Shown: positions 7,900-16,186, counted from the first letter of the stretch. The stretch is DNA of 26,991 bases from Clostridiales bacterium (GCA_012728025.1 JAAYFX010000103.1:1-26991), one strand, 5' to 3'. Numbers and translations are program-made. The notes: generated from the sequence alone by a model not told the origin.

Positions 7900-7928
7900 T
7901 TGACAAACATCTACCCCTTTGTTATCCT
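7900..7928 (+). promoter_or_regulatory. Sigma-A type promoter for the SLH/SGNH gene
   Basis: TTGACA (7900-7905) and TATCCT (7923-7928) have a 17-bp spacer. The expected start, about 7935, leaves a very short leader carrying the AGAGGTG ribosome site. Confidence 0.7.
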
Positions 7929-7955
7929 TTCCCTATTAAGAAAAGAGGTGTTTTC

Positions 7956-9488
7956 TTGAAAAAGCTCGCCTTTTGTTTGCTAAGTTTTTTTATGGTTCTG
8001 GCTTCTGTGCATATGCCGGCAGCAGCTATATCTGTAAATGACTTTTCTGATGTATCTCCCCAAAGCTGGTATTACAGCTCTGTGGATTTTGTCATAGGAA
8101 AGGGAATGTTTAATGGGACAAGCTCCAATACCTTCTCCCCTTCAGAGGGAATGACAAGGGGAATGTTTGTCACTGTTTTGGGTCGCTACGCCGGTGTTGC
8201 TGCTTCTTCAGGCTATCAGCAGGGTATAACAATAAAGTCCGACGTTAGGCTTCGTTCTGCACCATCCACTTCCAGTGGCATATCAGTTTTGGCTGTTGTT
8301 CCACTGAACACCCGACTTGATGTTTTGCAATCCTCTATACCCGACCGACAAAATCCTGACTATACTTGGTTTCAAGTTATTTATAATGGTATCAACGGCT
8401 ACATAAGAGATGATTTAATGAAAATCGTGGAAAACAGCTTTTCAGATGTTCCTGATAATGCCTATTACAGCGCCTATGTCCAATGGGCAGTCTCTGCCTC
8501 CATCGCATCCGGAACCGGAGTCGGCACCTTCTCCCCAAATCGGAATATTACCCGTGAGGAAATTTGCTCGATGCTTTATAATTACGCCGCATACAAAAAC
8601 TACAAGCTAACACCCAGTCTTCCCGCCCAAAGCTTTAGTGATGCTTCCCGCATAAGCCCCTCCTACACCGCCGCTGTTTCAGCCCTCCAGCGCTGTGGAG
8701 TTATAAACGGCTATGAGGATAACACCTTCCGCCCCTCTAATGGGGCAAACCGTGCCGAAGTGTCTGCCATGCTGATGCGCTTTATAGATGCTATTTCATA
8801 TAAGCCCGTCAGTGAGCCTTCGACAGATTCCGCAGGCAACTATATTTTCGGAACCGAGGTTCCCCAAAAAGCCGATGCCGGTGACGGATATTTTTCCGAC
8901 GCCTGCTTTATCGGCCACTCCCTTGTAGTTGGAATGGAAAGCTATTTCTCCCTTCCCAGCGCAGACTTCTACGCCTTTAACGGAGCCTCCGCCCAAACGA
9001 TTTTGACTCACGATAAGTTTAAGCTTACTACACCGATTAAAGATGATGAGGGTAAGGAAACTTCCATCGGCACCCTCCAGCAGGCACTGTCTCAAAAAAG
9101 CTATGGCAAGATTTACATTATGCTTGGTGTAAACGAAATCGGCTCGGCTGACTATCACCAGCAAAGCTTTTATTCAAACCTTAAAACCCTTTTTGAGCTT
9201 GTCCGCTGTGAACAGCCAAACTCTGTCATATATTTAATCTCCTTAAGTCCGGTTACAAAAAGCTGTTCTGAAAACCGCAGTGATGTAAACCGTGATAATT
9301 CCATAAGTTACAATAAGCTTATAAAACAACTTTGCAGTGAGAAAAAAGCATATTATCTAAACGTCTTTGACCTTCTTGCAGACAGTGATGGTTTCCTGCC
9401 AGTTTCCGGAGGAAGTTCGGACGGGATTCATCTTTTACCCACTCAATACAGAATTGTTAAAGAATACTTGCGCAGTCATACTGCTTAA
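7956..9488 (+). CDS. Secreted SLH- and SH3-domain protein with C-terminal SGNH/GDSL hydrolase domain
   Basis: The 510-residue protein starts at TTG 7956, set by AGAGGTG 5 nt upstream and by the signal peptide that follows (KKLAFCLLSFFMVL, cleavage near Ala22-Ala24). Domains in order: SLH repeat (about 29-80), bacterial SH3 domain (about 90-157, with VRLRSAPS and YIRDD), two more SLH repeats (about 161-213 and 226-280), a linker, and an SGNH hydrolase (about 310-510). SLH repeats bind secondary wall polymers, so the enzyme should be held at the cell surface. The hydrolase blocks are FIGHSLVVGM with Ser322, FNGASA, LGVNEIG with Asn393, and SDGIHL with Asp489 and His492. The usual GDS is GHS here, but Ser/Asp/His are kept. 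Substrate unknown; an esterase of wall polymers is one possibility. Confidence 0.9.
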   Translation: MKKLAFCLLSFFMVLASVHMPAAAISVNDFSDVSPQSWYYSSVDFVIGKGMFNGTSSNTFSPSEGMTRGMFVTVLGRYAGVAASSGYQQGITIKSDVRLRSAPSTSSGISVLAVVPLNTRLDVLQSSIPDRQNPDYTWFQVIYNGINGYIRDDLMKIVENSFSDVPDNAYYSAYVQWAVSASIASGTGVGTFSPNRNITREEICSMLYNYAAYKNYKLTPSLPAQSFSDASRISPSYTAAVSALQRCGVINGYEDNTFRPSNGANRAEVSAMLMRFIDAISYKPVSEPSTDSAGNYIFGTEVPQKADAGDGYFSDACFIGHSLVVGMESYFSLPSADFYAFNGASAQTILTHDKFKLTTPIKDDEGKETSIGTLQQALSQKSYGKIYIMLGVNEIGSADYHQQSFYSNLKTLFELVRCEQPNSVIYLISLSPVTKSCSENRSDVNRDNSISYNKLIKQLCSEKKAYYLNVFDLLADSDGFLPVSGGSSDGIHLLPTQYRIVKEYLRSHTA

Positions 9489-9535
9489 AAAAACCCACCT
9501 GCCTTAAGTTTTAACTTAAGGCAGGTGGGTTTTTT
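9488..9535. terminator. Bidirectional terminator between the SLH/SGNH gene and iscR
   Basis: A perfect 21-bp stem (9488-9508 with 9515-9535, loop TTTTAA) is flanked by A and T runs, so it works on both strands. It begins at the stop codon of the plus-strand SLH gene and overlaps the last bases of the convergent minus-strand iscR. Confidence 0.95.
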
Positions 9536-9977
9536 ATATGTTGTCCTGTGGCGGCAGGCTTTCAAAGTCTGCGCACTCATTTTTAAGTAGGTCCGCCACT
9601 GTGATTGATTCAAAATAATCATCTATCATTTTATCAAGCTCTATCCACATTGGCAGACTGCGGCAGTCAGCGGAACGTTCACAATTTTTTCCCCCGTCAA
9701 GGCAGGCAACCGGCGAGAGGGTTCCCTCGGCAAGTTTTAAGATGCTGCCTACTGTGTAATCCTCCGGAGGACGGTTCAGTCTGTATCCCCCGCCCTTTCC
9801 GTGTAGTGCGTCAAGGAAACCGGCCTTTGAAAGTACCGTCATAATGCTCTCAAGATATTTTTGCGATATTTTCTGCCGCTCCGCAATTTCCTTAAGAGGT
9901 GTGTATGAGTCTGAATTGCTTTGCGCCAAATCCAGCATAACCCTAAGGGCATAGCGCCCCTTTGTTGAAATTATCAT
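9534..9977 (-). CDS. iscR: Rrf2-family transcription regulator, IscR-like
   Basis: This 147-residue protein has the Rrf2 winged helix in the first 80 residues (MIISTKGRYALRVMLDLA, then QKISQKYLESIMTVLSKAGF and GKGGGYRLNRP) and three cysteines, Cys92, Cys99 and Cys105, placed as the [2Fe-2S] ligands of IscR. It therefore probably senses Fe-S status and controls the adjacent iscS-iscU. A GGAGG site lies 9 nt before the ATG. It is the last gene of the minus-strand run, 101 nt after iscU, and no strong separate promoter was seen in that gap. A CymR-type cysteine regulator is the alternative, but those usually lack the cysteine cluster. Confidence 0.88.
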   Translation of the reverse strand: MIISTKGRYALRVMLDLAQSNSDSYTPLKEIAERQKISQKYLESIMTVLSKAGFLDALHGKGGGYRLNRPPEDYTVGSILKLAEGTLSPVACLDGGKNCERSADCRSLPMWIELDKMIDDYFESITVADLLKNECADFESLPPQDNI

Positions 9978-10078
9978 AATAATCGACCTCCATGTATTAG
10001 CCCCCCGCCTCCATACAAAAGGTATATACAGCCAATTCGTTTGATAAGCTGAAGGTGACGAGTATTGGCTTTATACTT

Positions 10079-10507
10079 TTAGAGGCTGCAGTGGTCACAG
10101 GATTCGCAGTTAGGGAATAGGCTTGCGTCATATTCAATGCCGTTTTTGTCGTAATAATCCCTGACGGCAACCTTCACAGCCTCCTCCGCCAAAACGCTGC
10201 AATGCATCTTAACAGGGGGCAACCCGTCAAGAGCCTCGGCCACAGCCTTGTTGCTTAGGGTAAGAGCCTCTGACACAGGCTTTCCCATAATCATTTCAGT
10301 TGCCATGGAGCTTGAGGCAATTGCAGAGCCGCAGCCAAAGGTTTCAAACTTAACATCTGTTATTACATCTTCTTCTATTTTAAGATAAATTTTCATTATA
10401 TCTCCGCACTTTGCGTTTCCAACTTCGCCAACGCCGTCAGCATTTTCAATAATGCCCACATTGCGGGGATTTCTGAAATGGTCCATTACCTTTTCACTGT
10501 ATAACAT
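10079..10507 (-). CDS. iscU: Iron-sulphur cluster scaffold protein (IscU/NifU N-terminal type)
   Basis: The 142-residue scaffold receives sulphur from IscS and assembles Fe-S clusters. The cluster site is intact: Cys34 and Asp36 (NAKCGD), Cys59 (FGCGSAI) and Cys103 (MHCSVL). The tail adds three more cysteines (CESCDHC, 134-140), as in many clostridial NifU-type proteins. The N-terminus MLYSEKVMDHFRNPRNVG is typical. The ATG lies inside the end of iscS (14-nt overlap) with a GGAAGGAAG site upstream, so translation is coupled to iscS. Confidence 0.96.
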   Translation of the reverse strand: MLYSEKVMDHFRNPRNVGIIENADGVGEVGNAKCGDIMKIYLKIEEDVITDVKFETFGCGSAIASSSMATEMIMGKPVSEALTLSNKAVAEALDGLPPVKMHCSVLAEEAVKVAVRDYYDKNGIEYDASLFPNCESCDHCSL

Positions 10508-11684
10508 ATTCTTTTCTTCCTTCCTTTAAGTCCCTCCAAACAGGGGACATATTTCTAAGGCGGTTAACAACTTCGGGAACAGCTTTCAAAATATGGTCTA
10601 TTTCTTCATCTGTATTATATTCGCTAAGGGAAAGCCTTAAAGAACCATGGGCAATCTCGTGGGGTCTGCCAATTGCCAAAAGAACATGGCTGGGGTCAAG
10701 GGAGCCCGAGGTGCAGGCAGAACCTGAGGAAGCGCAAACACCTTCCATGTCCAGATACAGCAACATCGATTCCCCTTCTATCCCCTCAAAGCACATACTA
10801 AAGTTTCCAGCAAGGCGCTTTTCACGGTCACCGTTTAGGATACTGTGGGGTATTTCGGAAAGCCCATCAATTAGCCTGTTACGCATTTTCAGAACCTTCT
10901 CGGCATTTTCGTCGATATTATCGCAGGCTTCCTTAAATGCCGCCGCCATTGACATAATGGCCGGTATATTCTCGGTTCCCGCCCGCTTACCTCTTTCCTG
11001 AGCGCCGCCTTCAATAAGGTTTGTCAGTATAACGCCCTTTCTTGCGTAAAGAGCGCCAACACCCTTAGGCCCATGGAACTTGTGCGCCGAAATGGACATA
11101 AGGTCTATGTTCTGCTCCCTTACATTTATGTGCAGATGCCCCGCCGCCTGAACAGCGTCAGTGTGGAAAAGAACCTTTTTTTCCTTGCATATTGCACCGA
11201 TTTCCCCTATGGGCTGGATGGTTCCGATTTCGTTATTGGCATACATTATAGTTACAAGACAGGTGTCGGGTCGAATGGCCTTTTCAACCTGCTCGGCACT
11301 TATAAGCCCATTTTCATGGACGTCTAAATAAGTAACCTCAAAGCCTTCCTTCTCCAGCCTTTTCAGTGTGTGCAAAACTGCATGATGCTCGAAGGCTGTG
11401 GAGATAATGTGCTTCTTCTTTTTCCGTTCGCCCAGTTTGGCGGCGGAGATTATGGCCTGATTGTCCGCCTCGCTGCCGCCGGAGGTAAAAATTATTTCCT
11501 TCGGTTCACAGCCAAGATATTCCGCTATGGTCTGTCTGGCCTTTAAAAGTGCCATGGCCGCCTGCTGCCCAGCAGCGTGAAGGCTTGAAGGGTTGCCATA
11601 GGTATTTTCAACATGGTATAACATTTCGTTTATAGCGGTTTTACTCATAGGGGTTGTAGCGGCATTATCTGCATAAACTTTCAT
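10494..11684 (-). CDS. iscS: Cysteine desulfurase (IscS/NifS type)
   Basis: The PLP enzyme removes sulphur from cysteine and passes it as persulphide to IscU. The 396-residue product begins MKVYADNAATTPMS, has His101 (AFEHHAV), HTDAVQAAGH, the PLP Lys202 in SAHKFHGPKG, and the active Cys324 in SSGSACTSG on a short loop. The start at ATG 11684 follows a GGAGAG site by 7 nt; a longer frame from 11699 lacks support. It overlaps iscU and is the promoter-proximal gene of iscS-iscU-iscR. The NifS-like subtype fits the NifU-like partner. Confidence 0.96.
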   Translation of the reverse strand: MKVYADNAATTPMSKTAINEMLYHVENTYGNPSSLHAAGQQAAMALLKARQTIAEYLGCEPKEIIFTSGGSEADNQAIISAAKLGERKKKKHIISTAFEHHAVLHTLKRLEKEGFEVTYLDVHENGLISAEQVEKAIRPDTCLVTIMYANNEIGTIQPIGEIGAICKEKKVLFHTDAVQAAGHLHINVREQNIDLMSISAHKFHGPKGVGALYARKGVILTNLIEGGAQERGKRAGTENIPAIMSMAAAFKEACDNIDENAEKVLKMRNRLIDGLSEIPHSILNGDREKRLAGNFSMCFEGIEGESMLLYLDMEGVCASSGSACTSGSLDPSHVLLAIGRPHEIAHGSLRLSLSEYNTDEEIDHILKAVPEVVNRLRNMSPVWRDLKEGRKEYVIQ

Positions 11685-11786
11685 AAAATCACTCTCCAAA
11701 TTGAATACAGTTTTATCGGCGTTGCCTTTTACGGCCGCCGTTTTTATTTTTCCTAAAATACCTGAAAATCGCCTTTATTCAAGTAT

Positions 11787-11811
11787 AACCCACCTATATG
11801 ATAGGTTGATA
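11787..11811. promoter_or_regulatory. IscR-like operator site 2, over the iscS transcription start
   Basis: The site reads ACCCACCT-ATATG-ATAGGT and contains the perfect palindrome ACCTAT-ATG-ATAGGT (11792-11806). It shares ACCCACCT-N5-ATAGGT with the site at 11828-11852. It lies just downstream of the iscS -10 box, a repressor position. Confidence 0.65.
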
Positions 11812-11813
11812 TA

Positions 11814-11842
11814 AATATACCACGCATTACCCACCTTGTCAA
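11814..11842 (-). promoter_or_regulatory. Sigma-A type promoter for iscS-iscU-iscR
   Basis: On the minus strand a perfect TTGACA (11842-11837) and TATATT (11819-11814) are 17 bp apart. The -35 lies within one operator-like site and the start point within the other. Confidence 0.8.
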
Positions 11843-11852
11843 TAGGTATATG
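11828..11852. promoter_or_regulatory. IscR-like operator site 1, over the iscS -35 box
   Basis: The site reads ACCCACCT-TGTCA-ATAGGT, matching site 2 in both half sites and in the 5-nt spacer. The two sites are offset by 41 bp, close to four DNA turns. The spacer includes most of the TTGACA -35 element. Confidence 0.6.
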
Positions 11853-11950
11853 TTTTATTTCCTGCTTATTATTTAATATTTTCACATTATTATTTCTCCT
11901 TTTTTGTTACAGAAACCCAAAGCTTCAGCAAAACCTGACCCTTTACTAGC

Positions 11951-11986
11951 AAAAAAGAGGGCTGCCTTTTGCAAAGACAGCCCCCT
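11951..11986 (-). terminator. Intrinsic terminator after the ABC exporter
   Basis: GGGCTG...CAGCCC arms (11959-11969 with 11973-11983, one mismatch, TGC loop) are followed on the minus strand by six T residues (11956-11951). It lies about 10 nt past the stop of the downstream exporter gene. Confidence 0.85.
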
Positions 11987-11996
11987 GTTTTTAATA

Positions 11997-13886
11997 TTAT
12001 TCCAGTTCAAAAGCGCCGGTATAAAGCTGATAATATCTGCCGTTTTCCTCAATCAGGCGCTCGTGGCTGCCTCGCTCTATGATTTCGCCATGCTCAAGCA
12101 CCATGATAACATCAGAGTTTTGCACAGTTGAAAGACGATGGGCAATTACAAAAACTGTCCGCCCCTTCATCAGAGCATCCATACCCCTTTGTACTATGGC
12201 TTCTGTTCTGGTATCGATGGATGATGTGGCCTCGTCAAGAACCATAACCGGCGGGTCGGCCACTGCCGCCCTTGCAATGGCGATAAGCTGACGCTGTCCT
12301 TGAGATAGGTTTCCGCCATTACCGGAAAGCATGGTTTCATAGCCCTCGGGAAGCCTTATGATAAAATCATGAGCGCCGGCAAGCTTTGCCGCCGCCTCGC
12401 ACTCGGCATCTGTGGCGTCAAGCCTTCCATAACGGATATTCTCCATAACACTACCTGTAAACAGGTTTGTATCTTGAAGCACCATGCCTATGGCCCGCCG
12501 CAAATCCGGTTTTCTTATTTTATTAATATCAATGCCGTCATAACAGATTGTGCCCTCGGAAATATCATAAAAACGGTTTAAAAGATTGGTTATCGTGGTT
12601 TTACCCGCACCGGTTGCGCCCACAAAGGCAAGCTTCTGCCCCGGTTCTGCAAATAGGCTGATGTCCCGAAGCACCGGCTTATCCTTCTCATAAGAAAAGT
12701 CCACATTTTGCAAACGCACATCGCCCTCAAGTCGGGTATATCGTGCCCTCCCATCAGCCAAAGGCTCCTTCCATGCCCAATGACCTGTGCGGTCGGCACA
12801 TTCTGTGATTTCGCCGCCATCTTCCCTGACGTTTACAAGGCTTATGACCCCTTCGTCCTCCTCTGCCTTTTCATCCAGCATTTTAAAAACACGGTCTGCC
12901 CCCGCAAGTCCCATAATCACAGCGTTTATCTGCATGGATACCTGATTTATATTTCCTGAAAATTGCCGTGTTATATTCAAAAAGGGAACCACAACGCTGA
13001 TGCTGAAAGCAAGGCCGGAAATGCTGAAATTGCTTGCATTTGTCAGGAGGAATATTCCCCCCGCCACTGCCACCGTAACGTAAATAAGGTTTCCGATATT
13101 CATTACAATGGGCGGAAGAATATTTGCAAATTTATTAGCCTGCTCGGAGTCTCGAAACAGCTCGTCGTTTATGGCGTCAAAATCTGTCTTCACCTGTTGC
13201 TCATGGCTGAACACCTTGATAACCTTTTGACCATTTATCATTTCCTGAACAAAGCCCTCTGTTTTCCCGATAGAGTGCTGCTGACGCAGAAAATATTTTG
13301 CGGAATTACCTCCAAGCTTTTTAACAACAAACACCATAACTGCCATGCCGCTTAAGACAACAATTGTCATCCATATGCTGAAATAAAGCATGATGCTCAA
13401 AAGTGTTAAAATGGTCACTGCTGAAATAAGAAGGTTTGGCATACTCTGGGAAATAATCTGCCTTAAGGTATCAATGTCATTTGTATAATAGCTCATAATG
13501 TCGCCATGGGAATTGGTGTCAAAATAGCTAATAGGAAGCTCCTGCATCTTTTCAAACAGGCTCTCACGCATTTTTTTAAGAGAACCTTGGGTAATAACCG
13601 CCATGGCTCGGTTGTATATAAAGGATGAGATAAGCGCCAATACATAAAGGCTTGCAAGTATTGATACCAGACGGAAAATCTTAGGCCCTATTTCGGCCCA
13701 GCCGCCCCCCTGATTATCCTCAAGCACCGCTATGACATTTTGCATGAAAACTGAGGGTATGGAGGAAACTGCCGCGGAAAATACTATGCACAGCAGTACC
13801 AGAGGAAGGGCCACAGGGTAAAACTTAAACAGCATTTTTAAAAGTCTTTTAAGCGTTCCCCTTTTTACCATTTCACTCCTATTCAT
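11997..13886 (-). CDS. Heterodimeric ABC exporter, subunit with intact Walker B and degenerate signature
   Basis: A full-length type ABC half-transporter (about 629 residues): six membrane helices in the first 330 residues, a linker of about 50 residues rich in charged positions, and a nucleotide-binding domain with GATGAGKT (about 423-430), VLDEAT with the catalytic Glu, and the H-loop IAHRLS. Its signature is LSQGQ instead of LSGGQ. The partner upstream has the opposite defects, so the two form one consensus and one degenerate ATP site, as in BmrCD/LmrCD-type multidrug exporters. The start is uncertain: ATG 13886 has GGTGAG 4 nt upstream and overlaps the partner by 8 nt; GTG 13895 and ATG 13871 (AGGAG close by) are alternatives. 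Exported substrate unknown. Confidence 0.92.
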   Translation of the reverse strand: MNRSEMVKRGTLKRLLKMLFKFYPVALPLVLLCIVFSAAVSSIPSVFMQNVIAVLEDNQGGGWAEIGPKIFRLVSILASLYVLALISSFIYNRAMAVITQGSLKKMRESLFEKMQELPISYFDTNSHGDIMSYYTNDIDTLRQIISQSMPNLLISAVTILTLLSIMLYFSIWMTIVVLSGMAVMVFVVKKLGGNSAKYFLRQQHSIGKTEGFVQEMINGQKVIKVFSHEQQVKTDFDAINDELFRDSEQANKFANILPPIVMNIGNLIYVTVAVAGGIFLLTNASNFSISGLAFSISVVVPFLNITRQFSGNINQVSMQINAVIMGLAGADRVFKMLDEKAEEDEGVISLVNVREDGGEITECADRTGHWAWKEPLADGRARYTRLEGDVRLQNVDFSYEKDKPVLRDISLFAEPGQKLAFVGATGAGKTTITNLLNRFYDISEGTICYDGIDINKIRKPDLRRAIGMVLQDTNLFTGSVMENIRYGRLDATDAECEAAAKLAGAHDFIIRLPEGYETMLSGNGGNLSQGQRQLIAIARAAVADPPVMVLDEATSSIDTRTEAIVQRGMDALMKGRTVFVIAHRLSTVQNSDVIMVLEHGEIIERGSHERLIEENGRYYQLYTGAFELE

Positions 13887-15621
13887 GCTGCTCACCCGCC
13901 TTATTCTGGGAATCGTATACCTCCCGATATATTTCGTTTGATTTTAAAAGCTCCTCGTGATTGCCCACAGCCACAATTTTACCCTTATCCAAAAGTATGA
14001 TGCGGTCTGCATCCTCCACAGATGCCACCCGCTGGGCAATAATAATCTTTGTAGTTTCGGGGATATATTCCCTTAAAGCCTTGCGGATATTTGCGTCGGT
14101 CTTTGTGTCCACAGCACTGGTGGAGTCATCTAAAATGAGGATTTTAGGCTTTTTTAAAAGGGTGCGGGCAATACATAGGCGCTGCTTTTGCCCACCGGAA
14201 ACGTTGGTGCCTCCCTGCTCAATATATGTGTCATAGCCCTTGGGAAAGCTCATAATAAAGTCATCCGCCTGAGCAAGTTTACAAGCTTCTAAAAGCTGCT
14301 CGTCGCTGGCATAAGGGTCGCCCCAGCGCAGGTTTTCTTTAATGGTTCCCGAGAACAGAATGTTGTTTTGCAGCACCATAGATACCTGATTTCGCAGACT
14401 GTCAAGGTCATATTCCCGCACGTCAATTCCCCCCACCTTTACAGAGCCTTCCGCAACGTCATACAGACGGGGAATAAGCTGGACAAAGGAGGTTTTTGAA
14501 GCCCCTGTTCCGCCCAAAATACCTATGGTTTCTCCGGAGGCTATATGCAAGTTTACATCTCGAAGCACCATAAGCTTGGCCTTTTCGGAATAGCGAAAGC
14601 TAACCTCCGAAAAGTCGATGGAGCCGTCTTTAACCTCCATTACCGCATTTTCGGGATTTGTAAGGGTGCTTTCTTCCTGAAGGACTTCCACTATACGCCG
14701 TCCGGATTCATCCGCAATGGTGATAAGCACAAACACCATGGACAGCATCATAAGGCTCATAAGGGTTAGGAAACTATATACCATCAATGAGGAAAGCTGG
14801 CCCACGTTAAAATCAAGACCATTGGTTGTGACAATGGTATAGGCGCCGAAGGTCAAAATAAACACCATGTTAACATACAGACAAAACTGCATAATGGGGC
14901 TATTTAAAGCCAAAATCTTCTCTGCCTTTGTAAACTCATGGCGCAAATCTTCAGCGGCTTTTTCAAATTTTTGCTTTTCAAAGTCCTCACGGACAAAGGA
15001 TTTTACAACACGTATTCCCTGAATATTCTCCTGAACGGAGTTATTTAAGGCATCGTATTTGCGAAATACCCTCTTGAATATGGGGAAGGCTTTGCGAATT
15101 ATAAGGAAGAGTCCCACAGCAAGTATAGGTATCATTACAACGAAGATAAAAGCCAGCCTGCCTCCCATGATAAATGCCATAACTATGGAAAAAATAAGCA
15201 TCAGCGGACTTCTTATAGCTGTGCGAATAATCATCATATAGGCGTTCTGCACATTTGTAACGTCAGTTGTAAGCCTTGTCACAAGGGACGAAGATGAAAA
15301 GCGGTCAATGTTTTCAAAAGAAAATGATTGTATACTATAAAACATATCTTTTCTGAGATTTCGGGCAAAGCCACTTGCCGCTGTGGCGCAGGCAGAGCCT
15401 GCAAGCCAACCGAACATCAATGAAAAGCTTGCCATCACAAGAAGCAGCAAGCCATATTGCAAAATAAGCTTAAGTTCGCAGCCGGCGCTTATCTGGTTTA
15501 CAAGGCGGGCTATTATAAAGGGGATAATACACTCGATTACCACCTCCAAAGACACAAAAGTTGGCGCTAAAATAGAGGGCTTTTTATATTCCCTCAAGCT
15601 TTTTATTAAAGTTTTCCACAT
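13879..15621 (-). CDS. Heterodimeric ABC exporter, subunit with degenerate Walker B
   Basis: This 580-residue half-transporter has six membrane helices in the first 305 residues and a nucleotide-binding domain from about 333. Walker A is GGTGASKT (370-377), the signature is the normal VSGGQ (474-478), but Walker B ends in Asp-Asp (498-499) where the catalytic Glu should be, and the H-loop His is Gln530 (IIIAQRVAS). These changes mark the non-hydrolysing site of heterodimeric exporters, and complement the LSQGQ of the partner. It starts 9 nt after marR with a GGGGAG site and overlaps the partner gene, so the three genes form one transcript. Drug or metabolite export under MarR control is the likely role. 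Confidence 0.93.
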   Translation of the reverse strand: MWKTLIKSLREYKKPSILAPTFVSLEVVIECIIPFIIARLVNQISAGCELKLILQYGLLLLVMASFSLMFGWLAGSACATAASGFARNLRKDMFYSIQSFSFENIDRFSSSSLVTRLTTDVTNVQNAYMMIIRTAIRSPLMLIFSIVMAFIMGGRLAFIFVVMIPILAVGLFLIIRKAFPIFKRVFRKYDALNNSVQENIQGIRVVKSFVREDFEKQKFEKAAEDLRHEFTKAEKILALNSPIMQFCLYVNMVFILTFGAYTIVTTNGLDFNVGQLSSLMVYSFLTLMSLMMLSMVFVLITIADESGRRIVEVLQEESTLTNPENAVMEVKDGSIDFSEVSFRYSEKAKLMVLRDVNLHIASGETIGILGGTGASKTSFVQLIPRLYDVAEGSVKVGGIDVREYDLDSLRNQVSMVLQNNILFSGTIKENLRWGDPYASDEQLLEACKLAQADDFIMSFPKGYDTYIEQGGTNVSGGQKQRLCIARTLLKKPKILILDDSTSAVDTKTDANIRKALREYIPETTKIIIAQRVASVEDADRIILLDKGKIVAVGNHEELLKSNEIYREVYDSQNKAGEQHE

Positions 15622-15630
15622 TATATAGTT

Positions 15631-16107
15631 TTACTCCCCTTCACCCCTGCATGATTCTGAAATTTCCCCCGTCTCCGCTTCAAAAAACGGGTCGGCCTTT
15701 AGGAAATCTAAATGCTCAACAAGTTTTTCTAAAATTTCATCAAGCTTTGCCTTCTCGCCCTCATCTAAACACTCAAACATCTGCTGAAGCACTCGGATAT
15801 AATTTTCTTTGGCCTGCAAAGCTGTACTTTTTCCCTCGCTTGTAAGACTAAGCCTAACCTGACGTTTGTCGTCAGGGCTTTTTTCTCGCTCTATGAGAGA
15901 TGCATCCTCCATTTTTTGAAGAATCTCACTTAAAGCGCCAGAGCTTATTTCCAGTATGTCCTGAAGCTCCTTTTGAGTTAGCCCCTCATTTTTTAAAAGT
16001 GTTAAAAGAATACGCCGCTGCCCCGTTTTTCCCCCTGTCTGATAATAGAGAAAATGTCCGCAGGCTCTTAAGTGGGACGCCAGAATATGCTCTTTATACA
16101 TTTCCAA
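15631..16107 (-). CDS. MarR-family transcription regulator
   Basis: The 158-residue protein has the MarR winged helix: QRRILLTLLKNEGLTQKEL, ISSGALSEILQKMEDASLIER (recognition helix) and the wing DDKRQVRLSLTSEG, followed by a helical dimerisation region. The C-terminal 20 residues are acidic and Cys-containing without a clear role. It is first in the transcript with the two ABC exporter genes, a common arrangement in which the regulator represses itself and the pump until a ligand binds. The TTG at 16107 has a GGGGAG site 9 nt upstream; ATG 16101, two codons later, is an alternative. Direct repeats cover its promoter. Confidence 0.9.
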   Translation of the reverse strand: MEMYKEHILASHLRACGHFLYYQTGGKTGQRRILLTLLKNEGLTQKELQDILEISSGALSEILQKMEDASLIEREKSPDDKRQVRLSLTSEGKSTALQAKENYIRVLQQMFECLDEGEKAKLDEILEKLVEHLDFLKADPFFEAETGEISESCRGEGE

Positions 16108-16135
16108 AACTCTTCGCTCCCCTTTCGCTTTGTAC

Positions 16136-16152
16136 CAAGAGATATTTTATAC
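16136..16152. repeat. Direct repeat copy 1 at the marR promoter (-10)
   Basis: CAAGAGATATTTTATAC, identical over 17 bp to the copy at 16170-16186, with a 34-bp period. This copy covers the -10 element on the minus strand. Confidence 0.85.
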
Positions 16153-16172
16153 TAAAAAAGCATTTACGGCAA
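16144..16172 (-). promoter_or_regulatory. Candidate promoter for marR and the ABC exporter
   Basis: Minus-strand TTGCCG (16172-16167) and TAAAAT (16149-16144) with a 17-bp spacer lie about 35 nt before the marR start. Each element touches one copy of a 17-bp direct repeat. Confidence 0.5.
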
Positions 16173-16186
16173 GAGATATTTTATAC
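16170..16186. repeat. Direct repeat copy 2 at the marR promoter (-35)
   Basis: Second perfect copy of CAAGAGATATTTTATAC, starting at the -35 element and extending upstream. Together with copy 1 it is the likely MarR binding region, though the repeat itself is not a clean palindrome. Confidence 0.85.
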
